Source of the DNA: an uncultured Bacteroidota bacterium
GTDB lineage: Bacteria; Bacteroidota; Bacteroidia; Chitinophagales; Chitinophagaceae
Direction of reading: 5' to 3'
Assembly: GCA_903927185.1 (NCBI GenBank)
Contig: CAIYLW010000071.1
Coordinates: 1 to 50,512 of the forward strand
Length of the DNA: 50,512 nucleotides
In this document: positions 9,198 to 17,962 of the stretch, one piece after another
How the letters are laid out: every line of letters begins with the position of its first letter
Numbering within the stretch: position 1 is the first letter of the stretch
Program-made: the position numbers and the translations under genes
The notes under the pieces: generated by a model
What the model saw: the letters and a program-made list of their open reading frames with translations, nothing else
Told to the model about the DNA's origin: nothing
Database searches by the model: none

Positions 9198-10337
9198 TTA
9201 AAAATAGAGTAGTAGCATATCAGCTGCTTTTCCTCCCATAATAGGGGTAAGTGCTACGCCCATTCCGTTGCAAGCGATTACAGCATAAACATGATCATCT
9301 AACTTAGTTATAATGGGCTTTTTATTTTCTGTGAATCCCATGATACCACTCCAATGATTTTCGATAGTATATTGATAGGAGGGTTCGAAATGTTTTTCAA
9401 TAAATTCGATTAATTTATTTTTAATAAGATCTGATCCTGAAATATCTGTAGTTCTTTCTCCTTCAAAGTCTTCATTTCTTGCACCGCCAATCAAAATTTT
9501 TCCATCAAGATTTCGAAAATAGTAAAACCCTTCATCAAAATGAAATGTCCCTTTTAATTTGAGATTGGGTATTTCAGAGGTAACAATTACTTGTCCTCTT
9601 GCTGGTGTAATATTTAATTCCGGTGCGATTGAATTTCCAAATGCATTGGTACAAAGTAGCACTTGATTAGATGTGAATTTTATTTGTTGATGAGTATAAA
9701 CCTGAATACCATCTATAGTTTTTTCCCAATTTTTAACTTCAATCCCATTTAGTATAGAAACTCCAGTTTCTTGTACTCTTTGAATCAAAGCACTTACCAA
9801 TTTGCCACTATGAAGTCCGGATTCAAGTGTGTTTTCAATCATTGCATCAAACCCAATTAACCCTTTTTTAGCAATTAAATCATCCCGTCGAACAAAGGTT
9901 TTATCCTTTTCGGTAATCACTTTTAATTGTTGATTTAGCCATTCTATTTTTTCATCTAATTGATTAAAATATTTGTAATCTTTATTAATCAGCTCATACC
10001 CACCGGAATTATCAAGATCAATTTGTTTAGCTGTAAAAGTGTTTTTTATTTTTTCAATGCCATCGAATCGCATTTTTACTATTTCCAAAGTTTCATTTAA
10101 TCCCAAAGTCTCAATATCGGAAAGGATTTCTGTGGGACTTCCAAAACATGAAAATCCAGCGTTTCTAGTAGAAGCACCTAGAGGAGTTATATTTTTTTCA
10201 AGAATCGTTATTTTTAATAATCTATTTTTTTGTTTCAGGCTAAGGGCTGTCCATAAACCCATAAAGCCTCCTCCAACAATAATAACATCTTGTGTGGAAT
10301 AAAAACTTTCTCTTTCCCAAAGTGATAGATTACTCAT
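9198..10337 (-). CDS. FAD-dependent amino-acid/amine oxidase (DAO family)
   Basis: In this 379-aa protein the dinucleotide-binding motif VIIVGGGFMGLWTALSL (residues 18-34) is followed by an acidic strand end (LEKN), as expected for FAD. ASTRNAGFSCFG (about residue 55) and near-C-terminal HWSGIMGFTENKKP are typical of D-amino-acid-oxidase-type enzymes such as glycine/sarcosine or gamma-glutamylputrescine oxidases. It is a soluble cytoplasmic protein without a signal peptide. The substrate cannot be fixed from sequence. It may be cotranscribed with the glutaminyl cyclase downstream. A strong hairpin separates it from ychF upstream, so it probably has its own promoter within that 73-bp gap. Confidence 0.85.
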   Translation of the reverse strand: MSNLSLWERESFYSTQDVIIVGGGFMGLWTALSLKQKNRLLKITILEKNITPLGASTRNAGFSCFGSPTEILSDIETLGLNETLEIVKMRFDGIEKIKNTFTAKQIDLDNSGGYELINKDYKYFNQLDEKIEWLNQQLKVITEKDKTFVRRDDLIAKKGLIGFDAMIENTLESGLHSGKLVSALIQRVQETGVSILNGIEVKNWEKTIDGIQVYTHQQIKFTSNQVLLCTNAFGNSIAPELNITPARGQVIVTSEIPNLKLKGTFHFDEGFYYFRNLDGKILIGGARNEDFEGERTTDISGSDLIKNKLIEFIEKHFEPSYQYTIENHWSGIMGFTENKKPIITKLDDHVYAVIACNGMGVALTPIMGGKAADMLLLYF

Positions 10338-10359
10338 AATTCAAATATACTTAAAACAG

Positions 10360-10391
10360 AAAAGGAATTGAGTCAATTCTCAATTCCTTTT
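10360..10391 (-). terminator. Rho-independent terminator after ychF
   Basis: A perfect 13-bp stem (10360-10372 paired with 10379-10391) with a 6-base loop. Read on the minus strand, the stem ends in a U-run (UUUU, then CUGUUUU). It lies just after the ychF stop codon and separates it from the FAD oxidoreductase gene. Confidence 0.8.
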
Positions 10392-10410
10392 TTAACTAAT
10401 CTCTGTTAAA

Positions 10411-11514
10411 TTATACATTAAAACGGAAATGCATTACGTCGCCGTCTTTCACGATATATTCCTTTCCTTCAATTCTAAGCCTTCCATTTTCTCTACATGC
10501 TGCTTCACTTCCATATTTTACAAAGTCTTCATAAGCTATCACTTCAGCCTTGATAAATCCTTTTTCAAAATCAGTATGAATTACACTGGCAGCCTGAGGA
10601 GCCTTCCACCCTTTATGAATTGTCCATGCCCTTACTTCCTGAACTCCTGCTGTAAAATAAGTATCCAAATTAAGTAGTTTATAAGCCGTTCTAATTAATC
10701 GGTTCAAAGCAGGTTCTACCATTTTGTATTCTTCCATGAACATTTGCTTGTCTTCTTCCGACTCCATTTCTGCAATCTGTGCTTCAATATTATTACACAT
10801 AATAATTAACTCAGCGCCTTCTGCAGCAACGGCCGCCTTCAACATATCTGAATATTTATTACCAGTATGCATACTTGCTTCATCAACATTTGCTACATAC
10901 AAAACAGGCTTATCAGTAAGAAGAAATAAATCAGCTATTGCTAATTGTTCTTCCTTATCTAATCCAAGAGAATGAATACTTTTCCCTTTTTCCAGGTGTA
11001 CTTTACATCTGGTTAAAATTTCGAACTCCGCTTTTGCTTTAGTATCGGTTCCAACTTTTGCCATTTTTTCTACCCGGCTCCATTTTCTTTCTACACTATC
11101 TAAATCTTTTAATTGCAGCTCGGTTTCAATGATTTCTTTATCACTAATAGGATTAATAGCTCCCTCTTCACGCAATACGTTTTCATCTTCGAAGCAACGG
11201 ATTACATGAATAATGGCATCTACTTCACGAATATTGGCTAGGAATTTATTACCCAAGCCTTCACCTTTACTTGCGCCACGCACTAATCCTGCAATGTCAA
11301 CGATTTCCAACTGTGTTGGTACCGTTCTATTAGGCTTTACAAATTCTGCCAGTTTTGCCATTCGCTCGTCTGGTACATCAACTAAACCAATATTTGGTTC
11401 AATAGTACAGAATCGATAATTGCTTGCCTGTGCTTTCGCACTAATACTAACCGCGTTAAATAAAGTTGATTTCCCTACATTGGGTAATCCCACAATTCCT
11501 GCTTGTAATGCCAT
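10411..11514 (-). CDS. ychF: Redox-regulated ATPase YchF
   Basis: This 367-aa protein has the normal family length (about 363). The P-loop GLPNVGKS is at residues 9-16, switch-II DIAGLVRGASKGEGLGNKFL is near residue 73, and a TGS domain closes the C-terminus (AWTIHKGWKAPQAASVIHTDFEKGF). YchF/OLA1 is an Obg-family ATPase that binds ribosomes and modulates stress responses. It is a single-gene unit: its own -7 box is upstream (11532-11539) and a strong terminator follows. Confidence 0.97.
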   Translation of the reverse strand: MALQAGIVGLPNVGKSTLFNAVSISAKAQASNYRFCTIEPNIGLVDVPDERMAKLAEFVKPNRTVPTQLEIVDIAGLVRGASKGEGLGNKFLANIREVDAIIHVIRCFEDENVLREEGAINPISDKEIIETELQLKDLDSVERKWSRVEKMAKVGTDTKAKAEFEILTRCKVHLEKGKSIHSLGLDKEEQLAIADLFLLTDKPVLYVANVDEASMHTGNKYSDMLKAAVAAEGAELIIMCNNIEAQIAEMESEEDKQMFMEEYKMVEPALNRLIRTAYKLLNLDTYFTAGVQEVRAWTIHKGWKAPQAASVIHTDFEKGFIKAEVIAYEDFVKYGSEAACRENGRLRIEGKEYIVKDGDVMHFRFNV

Positions 11515-11531
11515 GTAAAAATTTTGAGCCG

Positions 11532-11539
11532 CAAATATA
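11532..11539 (-). promoter_or_regulatory. -7 box (TATATTTG) of ychF
   Basis: The minus-strand sequence TATATTTGC matches TAnnTTTG exactly, 17 bases before the ychF ATG. The expected -33 TTG is not at the canonical spacing, so only the -7 half is supported. Confidence 0.42.
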
Positions 11540-11559
11540 GCCGTTTCCGTCTACATATA

Positions 11560-12876
11560 CTATTCAACAACTAATACCTTAGTACCTAGGATTTTATACT
11601 GCATATCCCTGTATACCAATTGATATCGGCCTTTTTGCAGGTAAAGATAATAATAGCCATCTTGGGCAGTGATATAAGATTGATCTGCAGGTACCAATTT
11701 GCCGATGAGTTTTTCCTGATATTCTTTTTCGTAAAATGCCTGAACAAAGAAAAGAGTTTGATAAATAGGTTGTATAGCTGTTTCTTTTTTAAACCCATTC
11801 ATGGAATTCCAGGTGGGTCTTCCATTTCTATATTTAGTAGGAGGATGCATTATATAGATATCGCAAAAATTAAGATCAAAAATGTCTTTGGGTTTATTAT
11901 TTTTCAATAATACAACGGGCGATATTAAAACATTTTTTTTGGCGTAATATTCATATACGGCAGATCCATATTCAGATGTACTTTGTTCAGTAAGACTGGT
12001 TTGATCGATAGTTAATGGATCAATGCCTGAAATTATTTTAAAATAAGCAGCCATGGGAATTCGATCATCACTCGCAGCAGCTTCTTCCACATGCTTTCCT
12101 CCTGCATGAACCAAAATTTTAGCTGCGGGATCTTTTTGCAAAATTTTATTAATTATTTCTGCCTGCGTATATTCTCTTTGATTCACCGTATGATTGTAAT
12201 TGCTGTCTTCATAGGCTATGAGTTTGAATCCCAAGCTAATGGCTTTTCTTACTAATTCACCTCCAATTGGTTCACAAGTATAATGTCCAGTTAATACGGT
12301 CACCTGTTTTAGGGAAGCATTAGAAAATTGATTTAAAGTTTCTAATGCCAGATATCTGAAGCCCAATGCATAAAAATCTTCGAGTAATGAAGCCGTAAAA
12401 GCTCTGTGTTGCGGCTTATTATGCGATTCATTAATCATCACTACTTTTTGCTTAGTACATCTTTCTAATATGTACTTTTTAGCATCTTTAAATTCTACAC
12501 CTAATAATAAATTAGATTGCTTGTTAAGCGTTTTGTAGATAGAATCTTCAAGATTAGAGTCGTATGATTTTTTTTCAATTTCGAGAGATGATAAATAGTC
12601 GCCATTAAAAGAAATAATTTCCGATAGATCATTATAATATTGAAAAGCACTTAAATGATCTATTATTTTTTTTTCCTGATTGAACGATTTATAAAGAGGA
12701 TATAAATAGTGTAATTCTTTATTATGATAGATGGATAAAAAGTTGCTTGAATCAACTTTTAAATTCTGTTGCGTAAGAATATATTGTTTTAGATACTGAT
12801 AATTTTCTCCTGTTTGTGCGTTGGCAGTAAATAGTATCCAAACAAATAGAAAGGAAACAGTAATCGATTTTAACAT
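11560..12876 (-). CDS. Secreted ChaN/erythromycin-esterase-like protein of unknown function
   Basis: This 438-aa protein starts with a signal peptide (LKSITVSFLFVWILFTANA, then QTGEN). Its middle contains VVMINESHNKPQHR (about residue 145), LGFRYLALETL (about residue 172) and ILVHAGGKHVEEA (about residue 255). The E-x-H followed by a downstream Glu-containing strand and a His near 260 resembles the ChaN/TIKI/erythromycin-esterase superfamily, whose members use Glu and His residues for metal or haem binding or hydrolysis. That relation is distant and read by eye. It is probably periplasmic. Its genomic neighbours do not suggest a pathway. Confidence 0.6.
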   Translation of the reverse strand: MLKSITVSFLFVWILFTANAQTGENYQYLKQYILTQQNLKVDSSNFLSIYHNKELHYLYPLYKSFNQEKKIIDHLSAFQYYNDLSEIISFNGDYLSSLEIEKKSYDSNLEDSIYKTLNKQSNLLLGVEFKDAKKYILERCTKQKVVMINESHNKPQHRAFTASLLEDFYALGFRYLALETLNQFSNASLKQVTVLTGHYTCEPIGGELVRKAISLGFKLIAYEDSNYNHTVNQREYTQAEIINKILQKDPAAKILVHAGGKHVEEAAASDDRIPMAAYFKIISGIDPLTIDQTSLTEQSTSEYGSAVYEYYAKKNVLISPVVLLKNNKPKDIFDLNFCDIYIMHPPTKYRNGRPTWNSMNGFKKETAIQPIYQTLFFVQAFYEKEYQEKLIGKLVPADQSYITAQDGYYYLYLQKGRYQLVYRDMQYKILGTKVLVVE

Positions 12877-12990
12877 GTAGAAAATTTGTGCAAGGATAAG
12901 ATAGCCCTTGTTAGTAAAACACTAAAGATAGGGTAGTAGCCTAGGTTTTAACATATTCAAACAATTAGGATCTCAATATTTATCAACTAA

Positions 12991-13401
12991 TTATTTACCA
13001 TTAGCATATTGCATCACAATCTCCCATTCTTCTTCTTTAACGGTTTGTACCGATAATCTACCTAATCGAATTAAATCCATATTAGTGAGTCTTGGATCAT
13101 TTTTGAGTAAGGATAAAGGAACCGACTTTTTCAGCTTTTTAAAAGGCTTAAAATCAACTACAAGCCATGCTGGGTTATCTGTGGTTGGATCTTGATATGA
13201 CTCCTTCGCAACCTTTGCTATTCCTACAATTTCCATTCCTTCATTACTATGATACCAAAATGCTAAATCGCCTTTTTGCATGGAACGCAAATTATTTCTT
13301 GCGCCATAATTACGAACACCATCCCAGATCGTGTTTCCATCTTTTTCAAATTGTTCCCAACTATATTTGAACGGTTCTGATTTGATTAGCCAATAGTGCA
13401 T
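12991..13401 (-). CDS. EVE domain protein (THYN1-like)
   Basis: This 136-aa protein is a single EVE domain: HYWLIKSEPFKYSWEQF at the N-terminus, TIWDGVRNYGARNNLR (about residues 24-39), KGDLAFWYHSNEG (about 43-55) and DPAWLVVDFKP. EVE is a PUA-like fold that binds modified bases in DNA or RNA. In bacteria it occurs alone, or fused or adjacent to restriction systems; no such neighbours are present here. A copy of a dispersed AT-rich repeat (13413-13438) lies immediately upstream of the start codon. It could be the last gene of the pdhA-ribH-lutA run. Confidence 0.9.
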   Translation of the reverse strand: MHYWLIKSEPFKYSWEQFEKDGNTIWDGVRNYGARNNLRSMQKGDLAFWYHSNEGMEIVGIAKVAKESYQDPTTDNPAWLVVDFKPFKKLKKSVPLSLLKNDPRLTNMDLIRLGRLSVQTVKEEEWEIVMQYANGK

Positions 13402-13412
13402 GAAGAAAATTA

Positions 13413-13438
13413 AAAATTAAAAAATCAAAATTCAAAAG
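13413..13438. repeat. Dispersed 26-bp AT-rich intergenic repeat, copy 1
   Basis: The 26 bases here recur as an exact reverse complement at 30206-30231, with a partial copy at 48165-48185. All three lie mainly between genes. This copy sits 12 bp upstream of the EVE start codon. Simple AT-rich composition raises the chance level, but 26 identical bases with internal C/G positions is more than a homopolymer effect. Confidence 0.5.
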
Positions 13439-13447
13439 GTCTTGTAA

Positions 13448-14167
13448 TTAATAGCCACTTGCTAATACATCAACTAAATGCATCACTTTCATAGAGGCTC
13501 CATGATTTTTTAAACAACCATCAATATGCATTAAACAACTCATGTCTGAGCTAATGAGATAATCGGCCTTTGTTTCTAAAGCATGGGTGATTTTTTGTTC
13601 GCCCATGGCAATACTGATTGGTTCGAACTTAACTGCAAATGTGCCTCCAAAACCACAACAGGTTTCAGAGTCGTTTAATTCCACTAATTCTAAGCCTTCT
13701 ACGTTACTTAATAAAGCACGGGGTTCGGCTTTAAAATGACATTCTCTTAATCCTGCGCAACTATCATGATAAGTAGCTTTGCCATCAAATTTTGCCCCTA
13801 ACTCTGTTACTTGTAAAATATTCACCAGAAATTCGGAGATCTCATAAATACGTTCGGAAGTTTTCTTGGCAAGTTGCAAATGAGCAGAATTATCAAAAAG
13901 CTTGGCATACATATTTCTCACAAAGCCCACACAACTTGCGGAAGGAGCAACAATATATTCAGCGCCTTCAAAATCTTCTAAAAATTTGGTACATACCTCT
14001 TTAGATTCTCCCCAGAAACCGGCATTAAATGCAGGCTGTCCACAACAGGTTTGTTTTGAATTATAGAGGACTTCACATCCTGCTTTTTCCAACACTTTTA
14101 CCATGTTAAATCCTACTGATGGATAAAGCTGGTCAACGAAACAAGGAATAAACAGATGCACTTTCAT
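13448..14167 (-). CDS. LutA/YkgE-like (Fe-S)-binding CCG-domain protein
   Basis: This 239-aa protein has the family's usual length. It contains two CCG cysteine-rich domains: QTCCGQPAFNAGF (about residues 39-51) and SETCCGFGGTFAVK (about 166-179). The preceding cysteines are in FIPCFVDQLYP and YHDSCAGLREC. These ligate a 4Fe-4S cluster in lactate-utilisation LutA and heterodisulfide-reductase subunits. The predicted role is the LutA subunit of L-lactate oxidation to pyruvate, which would suit a place in a pdhA operon. However, LutB and LutC are not encoded here and must be elsewhere if that role holds. It lies 24 bp downstream of ribH. Confidence 0.85.
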   Translation of the reverse strand: MKVHLFIPCFVDQLYPSVGFNMVKVLEKAGCEVLYNSKQTCCGQPAFNAGFWGESKEVCTKFLEDFEGAEYIVAPSASCVGFVRNMYAKLFDNSAHLQLAKKTSERIYEISEFLVNILQVTELGAKFDGKATYHDSCAGLRECHFKAEPRALLSNVEGLELVELNDSETCCGFGGTFAVKFEPISIAMGEQKITHALETKADYLISSDMSCLMHIDGCLKNHGASMKVMHLVDVLASGY

Positions 14168-14191
14168 TTCCTAATAATGTATTTAGTTAAG

Positions 14192-14671
14192 CTATTTCAG
14201 CTTTCTATTCAAAGCTATCATTTTAATTGCAGTTATGGCAGCTTCTTCTCCTTTATTGCCATGAATACCACCAATGCGATCTAATGCTTGTTGTTCATTT
14301 TCAAGTGTTAATACGCCAAAAATTACAGGGATATCTAAACTTAGGTTTAATTGTAAAACACCGTCTGTAACTGCTTTACACACATAATCGAAATGAGGAG
14401 TATCGCCTCTGATAATAGTACCTAAGCTGATATAAGCATCTGGTAATACCTCACTATATGTATAATGTTGTTTTACCGCAAATGGTATTTCAAATGCGCC
14501 TGGAACGGTAATGGTTTTGGAAGTAATATTATTAGCTTTTAAAACTTTTTTTACCCTTGCTTCCAATTTATTGATGATAGCCGAATTCCATTCTGTTTTA
14601 ACTATAATTACAAAGGCATCCTTAATAGAAGGGATGCCTTTGCTTAATGTTGTATTTCCTTTACTTGCCAT
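14192..14671 (-). CDS. ribH: 6,7-dimethyl-8-ribityllumazine synthase
   Basis: This 159-aa protein has the usual family length. VKTEWNSAIINKLE, PGAFEIPFAVKQ (about residues 58-69), LGTIIRGDTPHFDYVCKAV (about 82-100, with the catalytic His of the TPHFDYV motif) and FGVLTLENEQQALDRIGG are diagnostic. It condenses ribityl-aminouracil with dihydroxybutanone phosphate in riboflavin synthesis and forms icosahedral or pentameric shells. It lies 11 bp after the TPR gene; a TPR-ribH pairing is common in Bacteroidota. I see no FMN riboswitch upstream. Confidence 0.97.
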   Translation of the reverse strand: MASKGNTTLSKGIPSIKDAFVIIVKTEWNSAIINKLEARVKKVLKANNITSKTITVPGAFEIPFAVKQHYTYSEVLPDAYISLGTIIRGDTPHFDYVCKAVTDGVLQLNLSLDIPVIFGVLTLENEQQALDRIGGIHGNKGEEAAITAIKMIALNRKLK

Positions 14672-14682
14672 AGACTACAAAT

Positions 14683-15363
14683 CTATTCGCTTTTTTCAAT
14701 ACTTAACCGATAGATGTATTTATCTGCCTGAAAACCTTTATCTGTTTTAGGAAATTTAGCTTTCACATCTTTATAGATTTCCAAAGCTTCTTTGGTTTTT
14801 CCTGATGTTTCAGATAATAAAGCTGCACGAAATAAATATTCAGCCGAATTTGCTTGATCAATTTCAAAAACACTAGCTGCTTTTTTATAAGTAGCTATTG
14901 CTTCATCTTTCTGATTTAATTCTGATAATGCATCTCCTAAATTACCCAGAGCCAATAATTGAACTTGCCTTGCATCGGTAGAAAAATCTTTCAAATATTT
15001 TACTGCATTAGCAAATTCGCCTTTGTGTAAATAACTAACTCCTGCATAGAACTTAGCAAGATTAGCTGTTTTGGTACCACCATAGGTATTAATAATATAT
15101 AAGGCACCTTTATTCTGGCCATCCCCATTTAATACAAGATTAGAAGAATCCATTCTGAAATATTCCTGTACTTTAACAATTGCGTCTGCAGCTTTATCTT
15201 CTTTTGGTTTTAAGATATAGTTGTTATACCCTATCCAACCACCTACAATTGCAATTAGTGCAACAAGAATAATTAAAATTGTTTTTGAATTCTTCTGCCA
15301 AATATTTTGCGCCTTTAAGACGATATCAATATTTTCTGTATGTTCCTGATGTTGCTCACTCAT
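14683..15363 (-). CDS. YfgM-like membrane-anchored tetratricopeptide protein
   Basis: This 226-aa protein has a short cytoplasmic N-terminus, one membrane helix (TILIILVALIAIVGGWIGYN, about residues 29-48) and a periplasmic TPR region (KFYAGVSYLHKGEFANAVKYL, LGNLGDALSELNQKDEAIATY, LLSETSGKTKEALEIYKDVK). The layout is that of YfgM/ancillary SecYEG proteins, which in proteobacteria assist periplasmic chaperones; that role is inferred here. It is sandwiched between pdhA (36 bp gap) and ribH (11 bp gap) on the same strand. Confidence 0.85.
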   Translation of the reverse strand: MSEQHQEHTENIDIVLKAQNIWQKNSKTILIILVALIAIVGGWIGYNNYILKPKEDKAADAIVKVQEYFRMDSSNLVLNGDGQNKGALYIINTYGGTKTANLAKFYAGVSYLHKGEFANAVKYLKDFSTDARQVQLLALGNLGDALSELNQKDEAIATYKKAASVFEIDQANSAEYLFRAALLSETSGKTKEALEIYKDVKAKFPKTDKGFQADKYIYRLSIEKSE

Positions 15364-15399
15364 AATTCTATTTTGAAAATTGGTAGGTAAGTATTAAAA

Positions 15400-16395
15400 T
15401 TAATCTACAATAAATGGATAATTCTGATCAATATAAACGTCTTTGTAAACTTCGTTATCGTCTGGCCAAGGACTTTCCTCAGCAAATTTTACACTTTGTT
15501 CTACGATCGCATCAATTCTATCATTGATTGCTTGTAGCTCCGCTTCAGTTCCAAATCCGTTTGTTAAAATAGTATTTTTCACTTTTACAATAGGGTCCTG
15601 ATCTTTATACTCATCAACCTCTTCTTTTGAACGGTATTTTTGAGGATCTGAAATAGAATGCCCTTTATAACGGTAGGTTTTAAGTTCTAATAATGTGGGG
15701 CCATCTCCTTCACGGGCTCTTTTAACAGCCCTTGCAACTCCTTCATGAACTGCTTCTGGAGTCATACCATCAATTTTATCTGCTGGCATTTCATAGGCAT
15801 CAGCCAATTTATAGATATCAATTACATTACTAGTTCTTTCAATGGAAGTTCCCATTGCATAGTTATTATTCTCACAAATAAAAATCACAGGTAATTTCCA
15901 AAGCATGGCTAAGTTGAAGGTTTCATGCAGCATACCCTGACGAGCAGCACCATCTCCAAAGAATACAACAGCCACATTATCTGTGCCCTTATATTTTTCT
16001 GCAAATGCCAAGCCAGCACCTGTTCCAATTTGAGCGCCAACAATGCCATGACCGCCAAAAAAGTGATTTTTTGCACTGAAAAAGTGCATACTACCACCTT
16101 TACCTTTAGAACATCCCGTTGCTTTACCATATAATTCAGCCATACACTCATCGGCAGTCATACCTTTTGCTAATCCTAAACCATGGTCACGGTATGCTGT
16201 AATAAATGGATCTTCAGGCCTGGTTGCAGTTAAACAGCCCGCAGCAATGGCTTCCTGACCGATATATGCATGGAAGAATCCACGTATTTTACCGGCCATT
16301 TTGTACATTTCTTCGGCTTTTAATTCAAATTGACGAATTAACTGCATCAATTCATACCAATAGAGGTAAGTTTCTTTTGAAAATTTTGTTGGCAC
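15400..16395 (-). CDS. pdhA: Pyruvate dehydrogenase E1 component, alpha subunit
   Basis: The start is a GTG at 16395 (331 aa). No in-frame ATG lies upstream and the N-terminus TKFSKETYLYWYELMQLIR is typical of the family, so the GTG start looks real. The thiamine-diphosphate site is visible as FFGDGAARQG (about residues 145-154) followed by ENNNYAMG (about 175-182). YRDHGLGLAKG and KGKGGSMHFF are also conserved. It forms E1 with a beta subunit not present in this window and decarboxylates pyruvate. It is the first gene of a minus-strand series running to ribH, lutA-like and EVE. The -7 box lies 20 bases upstream. Confidence 0.95.
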   Translation of the reverse strand: MPTKFSKETYLYWYELMQLIRQFELKAEEMYKMAGKIRGFFHAYIGQEAIAAGCLTATRPEDPFITAYRDHGLGLAKGMTADECMAELYGKATGCSKGKGGSMHFFSAKNHFFGGHGIVGAQIGTGAGLAFAEKYKGTDNVAVVFFGDGAARQGMLHETFNLAMLWKLPVIFICENNNYAMGTSIERTSNVIDIYKLADAYEMPADKIDGMTPEAVHEGVARAVKRAREGDGPTLLELKTYRYKGHSISDPQKYRSKEEVDEYKDQDPIVKVKNTILTNGFGTEAELQAINDRIDAIVEQSVKFAEESPWPDDNEVYKDVYIDQNYPFIVD

Positions 16396-16415
16396 TATTC
16401 TAAAATTTAGAGGGG

Positions 16416-16423
16416 CAAATATA
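16416..16423 (-). promoter_or_regulatory. -7 box (TATATTTG) of pdhA
   Basis: The minus-strand TATATTTGCC is an exact TAnnTTTG match, 20 bases before the GTG start. No clear TTG at -33. It fits transcription of the pdhA operon from here. Confidence 0.42.
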
Positions 16424-16567
16424 GGGGTTCTAGCTTAAAATTGAATTGATTGTGGGGAGTTTGTGGCCATATTATTTTAATCATTTGATTTTACACATGA
16501 GTTCTAGATTATTCAGGCTATTTAAATCATAATTGTTTAATGTTTAATCCATTTGATCAATAATATC

Positions 16568-16598
16568 TTTGAAGAAATATAAGGGTCGTTATAATTTG
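16568..16598 (+). promoter_or_regulatory. Weak promoter candidate for the PbfA-like gene
   Basis: TTTG at 16568-16571, a 19-base spacer, then ATAATTTG. The second half matches TTTG but not the leading TA of the Bacteroidota -7 consensus. It ends 5 bases before the ATG. Confidence 0.28.
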
Positions 16599-16603
16599 AA
16601 ACA

Positions 16604-17962
16604 ATGGATAACAATCAACATCTAACTGAAGGGGATATCAATAAATCTAATTCTCGAGTAAAATGGTATAAAACCATCCGAAATGCCTCAGCATTGGAAT
16701 TTTTACAAAGAGATGAAGACAGTTTTCTTCATCAATCATTATCTACACCCTGTCTTCAGGTTCTGGAAAGTTGTGAAGGCATCTATATTTATGATGTTAC
16801 TGGAAAACGGTATATGGATTTTCATGGTAACAATGTTCATCAAATTGGTTATTGTAATCAATTTGTGATTGAAAAAGTGAAAAAACAAATGGATATACTT
16901 CCATTTTCTCCAAGAAGGTACACCAATATACCCTCTATAAAATTGGCAGAAAAATTAGCCAATCTTCTTCCCGATGGATTGAATAGAGTCTTATTTGCAC
17001 CAGGTGGAACCAGTGCAATAGGTATTGCACTAAAATTGGCTAGAGTAGTAACTGGTAAACATAAAGTTATTTCTCTTTGGGATTCTTTTCATGGAGCTTC
17101 CATGGATGCGATATCGGTAGGAGGTGAAGAACAATTTAAAACCGATTTAGGGCCATTATTTCCAGGTGTTAATCATATAGCCCCTCCAATGACTTATCGA
17201 AATACGAATACAGATTACGATGAATTGAATTATGCCAATCAATTAGAAATTGAAATTGAACAATCAGGAAATCAAATTGGTGCTTTCATTATTGAAACAA
17301 TTCGCAATACCGATGTACAAATCCCAACAAAAGCTTACTGGAAAAGAGTTAGAGAAATTTGCACTAAACATAAAGTACTCTTAATTCTGGATGAAATACC
17401 TATAGCATTTGGAAGAACCGGTAAAATGTTTGCTTTTGAACATTACGATATTGAACCTGATATTATTTGTTTAGGGAAAGGATTAGGCGCTGGAATTATT
17501 CCAATTGCAGCAATTGTAGCTAGAGACGAATATAATATTGCATCGCATATTTCATTAGGACATTATACCCATGAAAAAAGTCCATTAGGAGCCGTGGCTG
17601 CATTAGGAATGCTGGAATTTATGGAATCAACCAATCTTCTGCAAAAAGTGAAAGAGGATGAATTGTTTGTTCGCGAACAATTACATCTTTTGAAATTAAA
17701 ACACCTATGGATAGGGGATGTGCGGGGTATTGGCTTATTGTGGGGAATTGAATTAGTAAAAGATCGAAATACGAAAGAGAAAGCTGTTACAGAAGCTGAA
17801 AGAGTGATGTATTATTGCCTGGACCTAGGTCTTAGTTTTAAAGTTTCTCAGGGTAATGTATTACAATTATGTCCTCCATTAATAATTACAAGAGTTCAAT
17901 TAATGGACGCTTTTAAAATAATAGATCTTGCACTTCTTTCTCTAAGTGAACCAACTGAATAA
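16604..17962 (+). CDS. Class-III aminotransferase-fold PLP enzyme, PbfA-like
   Basis: This 452-aa protein has a Schiff-base lysine at K292 (CLGKGLGAG). The PLP-ring Asp is at D263 (LILDEIPIAFGRTGKMFAFEH), the phosphate loop is PGGTSAIG (133-140), and SFHGASMDA is at 161-169. The combination IRNTDVQIPTKAYW (233-246) and LGHYTHEKSPLGAVAA resembles what I remember of PbfA, the (R)-1-hydroxy-2-aminoethylphosphonate ammonia-lyase of aminophosphonate breakdown. That enzyme uses this fold for elimination rather than transamination. Other phosphonate genes (phnW, phnX, phnY) are absent here, so the role is provisional; a general omega-aminotransferase is the alternative. It converges on a secreted phosphoesterase. 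Confidence 0.62.
   Translation: MDNNQHLTEGDINKSNSRVKWYKTIRNASALEFLQRDEDSFLHQSLSTPCLQVLESCEGIYIYDVTGKRYMDFHGNNVHQIGYCNQFVIEKVKKQMDILPFSPRRYTNIPSIKLAEKLANLLPDGLNRVLFAPGGTSAIGIALKLARVVTGKHKVISLWDSFHGASMDAISVGGEEQFKTDLGPLFPGVNHIAPPMTYRNTNTDYDELNYANQLEIEIEQSGNQIGAFIIETIRNTDVQIPTKAYWKRVREICTKHKVLLILDEIPIAFGRTGKMFAFEHYDIEPDIICLGKGLGAGIIPIAAIVARDEYNIASHISLGHYTHEKSPLGAVAALGMLEFMESTNLLQKVKEDELFVREQLHLLKLKHLWIGDVRGIGLLWGIELVKDRNTKEKAVTEAERVMYYCLDLGLSFKVSQGNVLQLCPPLIITRVQLMDAFKIIDLALLSLSEPTE

Noticed and set aside
11560..12876. Macrolide-resistance erythromycin esterase
   Set aside because: The similarity is only to the superfamily pattern; the key GEATHG-type motif is not present, so no resistance function is claimed.
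14672..14682. FMN riboswitch before ribH
   Set aside because: Only 11 bp separate ribH from the upstream gene; there is no room or conserved RFN sequence.
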